DNA from: Natrialba asiatica DSM 12278
GTDB lineage: Archaea; Halobacteriota; Halobacteria; Halobacteriales; Natrialbaceae
Direction of reading: 5' to 3'
DNA length: 44,481 nt
Assembly (NCBI RefSeq): GCF_000337555.1
Contig: NZ_AOIO01000022.1
Location: forward strand, 87,361-131,841
Positions 1 to 7,919 of the stretch are shown one piece after another; position 1 is the first letter of the stretch, and each line of letters starts with the position of its first letter. The notes under the pieces were generated by a model. That model had not been told where the DNA came from, ran no database searches, and saw nothing but the letters and a program-made list of their open reading frames with translations. The translations under genes and the position numbers were made by a program.

Positions 1-35
1 TCCCTCGCGCCATCAGAGATGTGTATAAGAGACAG
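1..35 (+). other. Sequencing adapter contamination (454 A adapter plus Tn5/Nextera mosaic end)
   Basis: Bases 1-16 equal the last 16 bases of the Roche 454 primer A sequence, and bases 17-35 equal the 19-bp Tn5 mosaic end used in Nextera libraries. The two are joined exactly as in a Nextera-454 library. This is untrimmed adapter at a contig end and not part of the genome. Nothing upstream of base 36 should be interpreted, and the distance to the real upstream neighbour of the RuBisCO gene is unknown. Confidence 0.97.
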
Positions 36-255
36 ATATTATACCAGCTAATTAATTTTTGCAATTTTTCCTGTCACGAGCCCTGAGAGACGCCCCGTAT
101 TAGCGTGTCGGCCGATTCCGGGTTGCAGAGCGGGCAAATGTGACCGAACGAAAACCGGCCGTCGAATTTTCAACAAAACCGTCGGAACCGGACCGCTCAT
201 CGGCGCGAACGCGCCGCTGGTGCGGGGTTGCTTCACCGTGCGAAAACGACGCAAA

Positions 256-264
256 CACTATTAG
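256..264 (+). promoter_or_regulatory. Candidate TATA box of the RuBisCO gene
   Basis: CACTATTAG lies about 32 bp before the ATG at 292, a spacing that fits a short-leader or leaderless haloarchaeal transcript. It is preceded by an A/C-rich stretch that could serve as BRE. The match is weak and was chosen mainly by position. Confidence 0.4.
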
Positions 265-291
265 TCGCCACGGTGAACGTCAGCAGATACC

Positions 292-1548
292 ATGACCGGT
301 ATCGAGTACGACGACTTTCTGGACCGTACGTACGACCCTGCCGCGACTGAACTCGTCTGTACCTTCAGGATCGAACCGGCGGAAGAGATGACGATCGAGG
401 CCGCAGCGAGTCGGGTTGCCTCCGAGTCGTCGAACGGTACCTGGGCGACGTTGCACGTCGACGAGTCGGAACTGACCCACCTCGGCGCGGTCGCCTGCGA
501 AATCGATGAGAGCGAGAACGAGATTACCGTCGCCTATCCCGCCGACCTGTTCGAAGCGGGGAGCATGCCCCAGATTCTCTCGTGCATCGCCGGCAATATC
601 ATGGGCATGAAAGCCGTCGAGTCCATCCGACTCGAGGACTGCGAGTGGCCCGAATCGATCGTCTCCGGTTTCCCCGGCCCGCAGTTCGGGACCGGCGTCG
701 CGCGCGAAAAACTCGACGCCGGCGACCGGCCCATTTTGGCAACGGTTCCGAAACCCAAGGTCGGGCTTTCGACGGCCGCCCACGCCCGCGTCGGCGAGGA
801 GGCCTGGCGCGGCGGCGTCGACTTGCTGAAAGACGACGAGAACCTCACGGATCAGGACTTCAATCCCTTCGAGGACCGACTCGCGGAGAGCCTCGCCGCC
901 CGCGACCGCGTCGAGGAGGACGTCGGCGAACGAAAGGACTACCTGGTGAACGTCACCGGCGAGACGACCGAGATGCTAGAGCGCGTCGACCTCGTGGCCG
1001 AACACGGCGGCGGCTTCGTCATGGTCGACGTGATAACCTGCGGCTGGGCGGCCGTCCAGTCCGTCCGCGAGCGCTGTGCAGACCACGGGCTGGCGATCCA
1101 CGCCCACCGCGCCATGCACGCCGCCTTCGACCGGCTGGACCACCACGGCGTCTCGATGCGCGTGCTCGCCCAGATCGCACGCCTCTGTGGCGTCGACCAC
1201 ATCCACACCGGCACCGCCGGCCTCGGCAAACTCGCAAACGAGGATACGCCGGGGATCAACGACTGGCTCCACGGCGACTGTCAGGGGCTCAAGCCCGTCC
1301 TCCCCGTCGCCTCCGGCGGGCTCCACCCGGGCGTCGTCGACCGACTCATCGACGCGCTCGGCACCGACATCTGCATCCAGGCCGGCGGCGGCATCCACGG
1401 CCACCCCGACGGCACCCACGCCGGCGCGAAAGCGCTCCGCCAGTCCGTCGACGCCAGTCTCGACGGCGTGCCACTCGACGAATACGCCCAGGAGCACGCC
1501 GAACTCGCGACCGCACTCGACAAATGGGGTGCCGAGACGCCGCGATAG
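292..1548 (+). CDS. rbcL: Ribulose-1,5-bisphosphate carboxylase/oxygenase, archaeal form III large subunit
   Basis: Carboxylates ribulose-1,5-bisphosphate to two 3-phosphoglycerates. In archaea, form III enzymes serve AMP/nucleoside recycling (pentose bisphosphate pathway) rather than a Calvin cycle. All hallmark residues are visible: the TVPKPKVG loop with K154 and K156, the carbamylated lysine and metal ligands in LLKDDEN (K180, D182, E183), H272/R273 in HAHRAMH, H305 in HIHTGT, loop-6 K313, S341 in ASGG and the phosphate-binding GGG at 365-367. At 418 residues it has the length of archaeal enzymes and lacks plant-type extensions. No small subunit gene is present. It stands alone, with bioF 108 bp downstream and contig-end adapter upstream. 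AMP phosphorylase and ribose-1,5-bisphosphate isomerase genes are not in the window. Confidence 0.95.
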   Translation: MTGIEYDDFLDRTYDPAATELVCTFRIEPAEEMTIEAAASRVASESSNGTWATLHVDESELTHLGAVACEIDESENEITVAYPADLFEAGSMPQILSCIAGNIMGMKAVESIRLEDCEWPESIVSGFPGPQFGTGVAREKLDAGDRPILATVPKPKVGLSTAAHARVGEEAWRGGVDLLKDDENLTDQDFNPFEDRLAESLAARDRVEEDVGERKDYLVNVTGETTEMLERVDLVAEHGGGFVMVDVITCGWAAVQSVRERCADHGLAIHAHRAMHAAFDRLDHHGVSMRVLAQIARLCGVDHIHTGTAGLGKLANEDTPGINDWLHGDCQGLKPVLPVASGGLHPGVVDRLIDALGTDICIQAGGGIHGHPDGTHAGAKALRQSVDASLDGVPLDEYAQEHAELATALDKWGAETPR

Positions 1549-1656
1549 CCCGCCACCGCCACTTTCGTCCACTCGATCGAGTTCGAGTTCAGCGCATCGG
1601 GAGACGCGAGACAGAACCGTGAGAGTAAAACCACGTCGCGGACTCCCTTCAGGCGA

Positions 1657-2868
1657 ATGGAAGACTGCGACCGCGGGTTCGACCTCGAGGACCGACTCGG
1701 CACCCTCGAGGAGCGCAAGCAGAAACGAACGCTGTCGCCCGTCGATCGGGTCGCCGAGCGCGGGTACTTCGCGGACACTGCAAACGGTGACCTCCCGGTT
1801 CTCGACTCCGAGGAGGCGCTCGTGTTCTCTTCGAACAACTATCTCGGCCTGACCGACGACCAGCGCGTCCAGGATGCGGCACGCCAGGCCGCCGCAACCG
1901 TCGGCACGGGTTCCGGCGCAAGCCGGGTCGTCACCGGCGATACGATGGTCCATCACGACTTAGAGCGACTGCTCGCCGAGACGAAAGGGACCGAACGCGC
2001 GCTGACGTTCTCCTCCGGATACGCCGCAAACGTCGGCACGATCGCCGCACTCGACCCGGACGTGATTTTCTCCGACGAGTTCAACCACGCGAGTCTCATC
2101 GACGGCTGTCGGCTCGCAGGCTGCGAGACGGCCGTCTACGATCACTGTGATCCGGCGAGTCTGCGCGCCGAACTCGAGGACCGGGCCGACCGCGCGGCTG
2201 ACGACGAATCCTGGTTGATCGTCACCGACTCCGTCTTCAGTGCCGACGGGACTGTGGCCCCTCTTTCGACCATCTGTGAACTCGCCGAAGAGTTCGGTGC
2301 GTGGGTGATGGTCGATGAGGCGCACGCGACAGGACTCTACGTGGACGGTGGCGGCGTCGTTCAGGCGGAGGGACTCGAAGACCGGGTGCACATCCAGATG
2401 GGGACGCTCTCGAAGGCGCTCGCCAGTCAGGGCGGCTACGTCGCCGGCAGCAACGCGCTGATCGAGTGCCTGCTCAACGATGCGCGATCGTTCGCGTTCT
2501 CGACGGGACTCGCGCCGCCGGCGGCCGCAGCAGCGAGTGAGGCATTGCACCTCGCACGCTACAGCGATGCGCGCGAACAGCTCTGGGAGAACGTCGCCCA
2601 CCTCCGGGACGGGCTGGAGACGATGGGCTTTTCGATTCCGGGTGAGTCACAGATCTTGCCCGTCATCGTCGGCGATCAGCGGGATGCCCTCACGCTCGCG
2701 GATGGGCTTCGCGCCCGCGGGATCGTCGTCCCGGCGATCCGACCGCCGTCGGTACCCGAGGGAACGAGTCGCCTCCGCGTCGCGCCGATTGCAACCCACA
2801 ACCGCGAGGACGTCGTTTCGTGTCTCGAGGCGTTCCGAACGGTCGGCACGGAGTTAGGCCTCCTGTGA
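1657..2868 (+). CDS. bioF: 8-amino-7-oxononanoate synthase (PLP-dependent, alpha-oxoamine synthase family)
   Basis: Condenses pimeloyl-thioester with alanine in biotin synthesis. The fold-type I PLP signature is complete: SSNNYLGL near 58-65, GSGASR 85-90, aldehyde-stacking H144 in FNHAS, D220 and H223 in DEAHATG, and the Schiff-base lysine K253 in TLSKALASQGGY. The length of 403 fits the family. The same fold is shared with 2-amino-3-ketobutyrate CoA ligase (Kbl), which acts on glycine. The haloarchaeal-style N-terminal segment (DLEDRL...SPVDRVAERGYF) favours BioF, but no bioA, bioB or bioD lies in the window to confirm it. The ATG at 1657 follows 108 bp of non-coding DNA after the RuBisCO gene. 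It is convergent with rfcL. Confidence 0.8.
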   Translation: MEDCDRGFDLEDRLGTLEERKQKRTLSPVDRVAERGYFADTANGDLPVLDSEEALVFSSNNYLGLTDDQRVQDAARQAAATVGTGSGASRVVTGDTMVHHDLERLLAETKGTERALTFSSGYAANVGTIAALDPDVIFSDEFNHASLIDGCRLAGCETAVYDHCDPASLRAELEDRADRAADDESWLIVTDSVFSADGTVAPLSTICELAEEFGAWVMVDEAHATGLYVDGGGVVQAEGLEDRVHIQMGTLSKALASQGGYVAGSNALIECLLNDARSFAFSTGLAPPAAAAASEALHLARYSDAREQLWENVAHLRDGLETMGFSIPGESQILPVIVGDQRDALTLADGLRARGIVVPAIRPPSVPEGTSRLRVAPIATHNREDVVSCLEAFRTVGTELGLL

Positions 2869-3006
2869 TCGCACGCTTCCGGCGGGTCCGGACGCGGACG
2901 TGCTGAATGTCGCTCGTTTCTCACAATTCACCCGCTCGTCGCTGTCACCGTCGGTAGTGTCGTGGAACCGGTCGGCGGTTCCATCCGCAAAAGCGCAGGA
3001 GTCGCG

Positions 3007-4542
3007 TTACAGGAAATCGTTCAGTCCGGACTGATCGTCGCTGGATTCGGTTGGGTCGGCTTCGGTGGCTGCGGCTTCGTGTTCGTCGCCATCGTCTCCG
3101 CTTGACGTCTCGGTCGTGCCTGCAAGCGTTTCCTGTTCGTTCGAGCCGCCAGTATCGGCGTCGGCGTCCGGCTCGTCGTCACCATCGCGTTCGCCATCAG
3201 CTGTAGATTCGGCGTCGTCCGCCGCTGTTTCCTCGGCATCGAAGAACGCTGAACCAGAGTGTTCGACCGTCTCCTCGGCGATCATCTCCTCGGCGTCCTC
3301 GACGATCGACTGGACCTTGTTCGTATCCTTGCCGCTCCCCGTGACGAACGACACCTCCTTCTCGTCGAGTTCATATGTCGCCGCCATGCGAACGGTAAGC
3401 TCGCGGTTCTTGCAGTGGTGGGTCATCGCCGAGAGGAAGGGCATGACCTCGCGGCGAGCCGTGGCGACGCTCGTGCCCTCGCGTTCGGCGATCCGTTCGG
3501 CGATCGAATCGCGCGTGTTCCGCGAGCCCTTCGTCCGGCCGAGTTTCGACCAGTAACTCGGCGGCCCGTAACGGGTCCACCCGCCCTTGTCCTCGCGGCG
3601 GGAGGCCGCGACGCCCGCGGTCATGTTATCCGAGGCGTAGCGCCAGAACGAGTAGTTCTGCGTCGATCGAACCCGCCCCAGCCAGCGGTCGGCGTTCGCG
3701 AGGAACTCGTAGGCGTCCGCGAGTTCAGCGCCGTGGTAGTCCTTCGGGACGTTGTCTTCGATCCAGTTTAGCATCTCGTCGGGGTTCTCGTCGACGTCGT
3801 AGGACGCCTTGAGCGCGCCTTCGGCGTCTTCCTCCTTGATGAGTGCGTCGAGAAAGTCGAAGATCCCTTCCGTCGTGTCGCGCTCGCTCGTCACCACGTC
3901 ATCGACGGTGAGTCGGTCGGCGTCCTCGGCGACCGCCTGCAGGTCGTTGACCGCCGAGCGCAAGTCGCCGCTGGTCGCCTCGGCGATCTTCTTGAGGGCG
4001 TCCTCATCGAACTCGATATCCTCGCGCCGACAGATATCCCGGAGGACGGGCACGATCGAGCGCTTCGACACGTCGCGGAACTCGATCGTCTCGCAGGCGT
4101 TGCGCAGCGACTGGCTCATGTCGTAGAACTCGTTGGCCACGAGGACGATCGGCTGGTTCGCGCTCTTGACGACGCGGGTGACCTCGCGCGAGCCGCCGTA
4201 GTCGGCGTTGCCGTGGAAGTTGTCGGCCTCGTCGAGGATCACCAGCCGCCGTCCCGACTCGCCGCCGGTGAGCGTCCCGCTCTTTGCGGCCTCGCCGGCG
4301 ATGCGTTCGATCACGTCGGCCCCGCGGCTGTCGCTGGCGTTGAGTTCCATCACCGGCCAGCCCATGTCGGTGGCCAGCGCGTGGGCCGCCGAGGTTTTCC
4401 CGACGCCGGGGCTCCCGTGGACGATCACTGTGTCCCGGTGGTCGTCCCAGGTCGTGGCCCACTCCTCGAGTTTGTCTCGGGCCTTGTTGTTCCCGCGCAC
4501 CTCCGACAACGTCGTCGGACGGTACTTCTCGGTCCAATCCAT
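3007..4542 (-). CDS. rfcL: Replication factor C large subunit (clamp loader)
   Basis: ATPase of the clamp loader that opens and loads PCNA at primer-template junctions. The AAA+ core is clear: N-terminal WTEKYRP motif, Walker A GSPGVGKT (43-50), Walker B LVILDEAD (100-107), sensor 1 VLVANE (about 133) and an SLRNAC motif near 145. The last about 90 residues are an acidic low-complexity tail rich in D, E, T and S, typical of haloarchaeal RfcL. The tail ends in QSGLNDFL (504-511), which matches a PIP box (Q-x-x-L-x-x-F-aromatic/L) for binding PCNA. The gene is leaderless-looking, with a TATA-like element 24-29 bp before the ATG. The sensor kinase lies 131 bp upstream on the same strand. A decayed copy of this gene's promoter and first codons occurs at 7749-7818. 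Confidence 0.95.
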   Translation of the reverse strand: MDWTEKYRPTTLSEVRGNNKARDKLEEWATTWDDHRDTVIVHGSPGVGKTSAAHALATDMGWPVMELNASDSRGADVIERIAGEAAKSGTLTGGESGRRLVILDEADNFHGNADYGGSREVTRVVKSANQPIVLVANEFYDMSQSLRNACETIEFRDVSKRSIVPVLRDICRREDIEFDEDALKKIAEATSGDLRSAVNDLQAVAEDADRLTVDDVVTSERDTTEGIFDFLDALIKEEDAEGALKASYDVDENPDEMLNWIEDNVPKDYHGAELADAYEFLANADRWLGRVRSTQNYSFWRYASDNMTAGVAASRREDKGGWTRYGPPSYWSKLGRTKGSRNTRDSIAERIAEREGTSVATARREVMPFLSAMTHHCKNRELTVRMAATYELDEKEVSFVTGSGKDTNKVQSIVEDAEEMIAEETVEHSGSAFFDAEETAADDAESTADGERDGDDEPDADADTGGSNEQETLAGTTETSSGDDGDEHEAAATEADPTESSDDQSGLNDFL

Positions 4543-4565
4543 ATACTGTCTATCAGTGCGTATCG

Positions 4566-4571
4566 AGTTTA
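4566..4571 (-). promoter_or_regulatory. rfcL TATA-like box
   Basis: Read on the minus strand this is CTAAAC, 24-29 bp before the rfcL ATG and preceded by CAACCA as a BRE-like stretch. The same CAACCACTAAAC string recurs in the relic at 7749-7818, which supports it being functional promoter sequence. Confidence 0.5.
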
Positions 4572-4673
4572 GTGGTTGCGGAGCGTTGGTCCGAAGGTGC
4601 TGGACCAGCCATCGTAGTCACTGTCGTTTTAAGACGGGTCCCGGGTCCCGAAAGAACAACGGGGACGTTTGAC

Positions 4674-7592
4674 TCACTGCGTCGAGTTCTCGACCGCGGG
4701 AAGCGTAAATGAGAACGTCGATCCCGCACCGGGTTCGGACTCAACCCAGATTTCTCCACCGTGATTATTAGCGATCTTTTGGCATAGCGAGAGTCCGACT
4801 CCTGTCCCCGAGTACTCGTCGTCGTGGTGGAGCCGCTTGAAAACGTCAAATATTTTGTCCGCTCCGTCCGGATCAATTCCGATTCCGTTATCGGTAACCG
4901 AGAATTTCCAGCGATTAGACCGCTGATCGGCCGATATTTCGACGCGCGGCCGATCACTTTCGTTGTACTTGGTAGCGTTCGAAACGAGATTACGGAACAG
5001 GTGTTCGAGTTGCTCCTGGTCGCCCCTTACCGTCGGAAGTGACTCGCTGATGATCTCCGCCTCCTTCTCCTCGATCTGTATCTGGAGATCGTCGATGGCG
5101 TGGTCGAGGACTGCGTCACAGTCAACCGAATCGAATTCATCACCGGTGTGTTCAACTCGTGAGAACGCGAGCAGATCATCGACCATCTTCCGCATTCGGT
5201 CAGCTCCGTTGACCGCGAAATCGATGAATTCCCGTGCGTCCTCGTCGAGATCCGCCTTATACCGGTTCTCCAGTAGCTGTAGATACGTTGAAACCATCCG
5301 GAGCGGCTCCTGTAGGTCGTGCGAGGCGGCATAGGCGAACTGCTTCAGCCGGTCGTTGGACTGTTCCAGTTGGTCGATCGTTTCCTTGAGGTCGGCCTCG
5401 TGCTGTTGGCGTTCGAGTTCGTAGCTCACGCACTGGCCGAGGATATCGAGAAACACCTGCTCCGCCTCGGTGAACTCTTCTCGGGGTCCCATATCGGTGA
5501 AACAGACGGTGCCATAGTTCTCACCGCGGATGAACACCTGCGTCCCGGCGTAACACTTGAGGTTGAATTCGGTGTAGAGCGCGTCGCCGTCCCATCCTGC
5601 TTCCCCGGCATCGCCGACACTAATCGAGTTGCCAGTGTTGACGACGCGACGGCAGTAGTTGTCCGTCAACGGCGGGGTGAGCGTCCCTTCGTCAAGTTCG
5701 GGGTGCGAACCGTGCATATGCTCGATCTCGAACGCCCGCTCGCGTTTGTGAGTGAGCATCCCGATCGGTAGATTCAGCCGCTTGCAGCCGACTTCTAGTA
5801 ATTGATCGATCTTTTCGTCAGGATCGAGATCGGGATTTGCGGTGATTTCGTAGAGTTTCCGCTGGGAATCGTTGTTTTCGCGCTGCTCGATTTCGTAGCT
5901 GACCCACTGCCCCATCAGCTCGATAAACGAGCGTTCGGTCTCCGAAAACGGTCGATCCCGTGGTTCGGTACTTCCAAACCAGAGCGTGCCGTACGGTGCG
6001 GCTCCGGTCGACACGTTCGTCCCGAGGTAACTCGTTAGTCCGAACTCTTGGTATATCGTGTCCTCAGCCCAGCGGGTGTCGCGCACGTCGACCGTTCCGA
6101 CCGGGCTATCCTCGACCATGGTCTGACGACAGTAACAGCCGTTGTCCGGGTCGGTCCATAGCTCCGCATCGGAATCAACGCCGAGTCCGATACCCTTCTC
6201 GAGTCGGAATTTGCCGTCCCACGAGGGCAAGTGATTCAATCCGGCAATCTCGAGGCCGAACCGGTCGCACCCGAGTTCGAGTAACCGCTCGAGTTTCTCC
6301 TCGAAGTCGAGGGCGGGATCGGACGTGATCTCGTAGCACTCGTGGAGGAACCGTTCGCGTTGTTGGCGTTCGAGTTCGTACTTGACCCACTGCCCCAGCA
6401 ACCGCTGGAACGTGCGCTCGTTAGCCGAGAAGTCCTCGTCGCGCGGCTTCTCGGATACGAAGAAGAACGTTCGGTTGTCATCGCCCTCGACCTCGATGTA
6501 GGTGCCGAAATACGTCTTGATGCCGAACTCATCGTGAACGTAGGTATCGTCGTACCCGGCCTCGACGGGATCAGACACGCTCCCGACCCCGTCGGTGTCG
6601 GTCGCCGCGGTGCAGTACGTTTCCGACAGCGGGAGTTCGAGACCTGCCTCGAAGTACTCGTGATCGTCACTCACGAATTCGACCTCGAACTGATCGGCGT
6701 CGGGATCGACCTTGGCCATCGCCCCGAGTTCGAGGTCGAACTGCTCGCACCCGAGGTCGAACAATGCCTGTAATTTCTCCTCGAATGAGAGCGTGGGGTC
6801 GGACGAGACCTCGTAAAGATTTTGCAGAAATCGTTCGCGGCGGTGGAGTTGGGCCTTCGCCGTGGTCCGGTCCCGAAGCGTCCGGAGCATGCGCTCGTTT
6901 TCACGGGCCGGTGCATCGGCACCGAAGAACTCCTCCGGCGGCGTGTAGTAGATGTTGTGGCATGCAGCGCCGTCGTAGATGAGATGCGGATGCGTCTGGA
7001 CGACGTTTCGGATGACCTCCGGTTCGAACAGGTCGCGGTTGTACTGACAGATCGCAAGCGAATCCGTGTGTTCGAAGAGATCGTTGATCTTTTGCTCGTA
7101 CTCTATGAACCGCTCGACCGACGTATCGTCGTCATCGAGCCACGTCATCTCGGCGACAATCCGGAGCGCCTCGTAGTCCTCAGTAGCCTCGGTGACCATC
7201 TCGCCGTAGAAGTCGATCATCTCGTCGGGATCGAACGATCCGTTTCGGAGATAGGTCTCCTGTACGGTGTGAAACGTCAACGCGCCCGTGGCGAGCGCGG
7301 CATCAACGTCAAGTCCGGCGTCGCACATCGCTTCTCGCACCTCGGCTTCGGTACTCTCCTCGATGATATACATGACGCGCTCGCCACACTCGAGCCCATG
7401 TCGAATAAACGGGATAGCGGCCTCAAACTTCTCTTCGCGTGTCTCGTATATGTGTGCGAAGTGATCGTTGCAGGTGTGCTCGTCGAGCGGTTCAACCGGG
7501 CCACGAAACGCAGGACTGGACTGAAATGCCTCCAGACCGTTTTCGAGGCCCAGTACTTCCGGTTGGTCGTAGTGTCGGACGGTTTGATTCAT
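4674..7592 (-). CDS. Orphan sensor histidine kinase: MEDS domain, three tandem GAF modules, HisKA, HATPase
   Basis: A soluble signal-transduction kinase of 972 residues with no membrane segment. Residues about 43-225 match the MEDS (MEthanogen/methylotroph, DcmR Sensory) domain. It is followed by three homologous modules starting at about 252, 412 and 577. Each opens with an R/Q-rich helix and a YE-x(2)-[ST]-x(2)-P-x-L-x(2)-[DE]EK pattern, then a GAF domain with a C-R-x(2)-V or YC motif, and each ends with LGQ-x-V-x-YE. A coiled linker (about 725-752) leads to the HisKA helix with phospho-acceptor H758 in ASHDLQEPL, the N box near N871, the G1 box DNGIG (901-905) and the G2 box GTGVGLSL (929-936). 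No receiver domain or adjacent response regulator is present, as is common in haloarchaea. The ligand is unknown. The start is supported by a TATA-like box at 7617-7626. Confidence 0.9.
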   Translation of the reverse strand: MNQTVRHYDQPEVLGLENGLEAFQSSPAFRGPVEPLDEHTCNDHFAHIYETREEKFEAAIPFIRHGLECGERVMYIIEESTEAEVREAMCDAGLDVDAALATGALTFHTVQETYLRNGSFDPDEMIDFYGEMVTEATEDYEALRIVAEMTWLDDDDTSVERFIEYEQKINDLFEHTDSLAICQYNRDLFEPEVIRNVVQTHPHLIYDGAACHNIYYTPPEEFFGADAPARENERMLRTLRDRTTAKAQLHRRERFLQNLYEVSSDPTLSFEEKLQALFDLGCEQFDLELGAMAKVDPDADQFEVEFVSDDHEYFEAGLELPLSETYCTAATDTDGVGSVSDPVEAGYDDTYVHDEFGIKTYFGTYIEVEGDDNRTFFFVSEKPRDEDFSANERTFQRLLGQWVKYELERQQRERFLHECYEITSDPALDFEEKLERLLELGCDRFGLEIAGLNHLPSWDGKFRLEKGIGLGVDSDAELWTDPDNGCYCRQTMVEDSPVGTVDVRDTRWAEDTIYQEFGLTSYLGTNVSTGAAPYGTLWFGSTEPRDRPFSETERSFIELMGQWVSYEIEQRENNDSQRKLYEITANPDLDPDEKIDQLLEVGCKRLNLPIGMLTHKRERAFEIEHMHGSHPELDEGTLTPPLTDNYCRRVVNTGNSISVGDAGEAGWDGDALYTEFNLKCYAGTQVFIRGENYGTVCFTDMGPREEFTEAEQVFLDILGQCVSYELERQQHEADLKETIDQLEQSNDRLKQFAYAASHDLQEPLRMVSTYLQLLENRYKADLDEDAREFIDFAVNGADRMRKMVDDLLAFSRVEHTGDEFDSVDCDAVLDHAIDDLQIQIEEKEAEIISESLPTVRGDQEQLEHLFRNLVSNATKYNESDRPRVEISADQRSNRWKFSVTDNGIGIDPDGADKIFDVFKRLHHDDEYSGTGVGLSLCQKIANNHGGEIWVESEPGAGSTFSFTLPAVENSTQ

Positions 7593-7616
7593 TAGGCCGG
7601 GGTACTCGATTCGGAC

Positions 7617-7626
7617 GGTTAAAATC
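7617..7626 (-). promoter_or_regulatory. Candidate TATA box of the sensor kinase gene
   Basis: On the minus strand the sequence reads GGATTTTAAC, centred about 29 bp before the kinase ATG at 7592, the expected position for a leaderless transcript. Confidence 0.55.
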
Positions 7627-7748
7627 CGGCATTACTGAGATCGAGGTAACATATCGCGATGCCGGTGGTCGGTAGATTCAACGCTGCTGACGGAACATCT
7701 CTGCGAGTAAATAGTCGGTATTTCGAACGCGCGTGATCGCCCCGAATC

Positions 7749-7818
7749 ACGGTTGCTTCTCGATCCAGTCGCTCGTTATCTGCTATCGGAACGAGTCGCG
7801 TTTAGTGGTTGCCGAGCG
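7749..7818 (-). pseudogene. Relic of the rfcL promoter and first codons
   Basis: Aligned by hand to 4519-4585, this segment matches in about 53 of roughly 72 columns with a few 1-4 bp gaps. It includes an 18-19 bp block with a single mismatch (GTTTAGTGGTTGC then GAGCG) that is the rfcL promoter core. Read on the minus strand, the part matching the start of rfcL gives D-W-I-E-K before a one-base insertion, against D-W-T-E-K in RfcL. The ATG is lost. It therefore looks like a decayed duplicate of the rfcL 5' end in the same orientation, with the sensor kinase gene between the two copies. Confidence 0.6.
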
Positions 7819-7919
7819 ACATGCCGCAGATTCCCGTTTCGCCAACTGAAGGCGATTCGGACGTGGACCGGTTTCGACGAAACACAATACACTTGGTAAA
7901 ATTTACCTGATTGATACGT

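Larger units (their letters stand above)
7593..7919. other. 327-bp intergenic region between the sensor kinase and the M48-like gene
   Basis: This divergent region holds the kinase promoter at its left end and a decayed copy of the rfcL 5' end at 7749-7818. Between 7860 and 7919 it is AT-richer and should hold the promoter of the gene starting at 7920. No intact coding sequence is apparent. Confidence 0.6.

Noticed and set aside
48-254. A 68-residue minus-strand frame at the contig start
   Set aside because: Basic composition, no homology features, and it lies in the likely RuBisCO upstream region next to adapter sequence.
582-1622. A 346-residue frame overlapping the RuBisCO gene
   Set aside because: Extremely arginine- and proline-rich, the signature of a frame-shifted reading of a haloarchaeal gene. 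The RuBisCO frame is certain.
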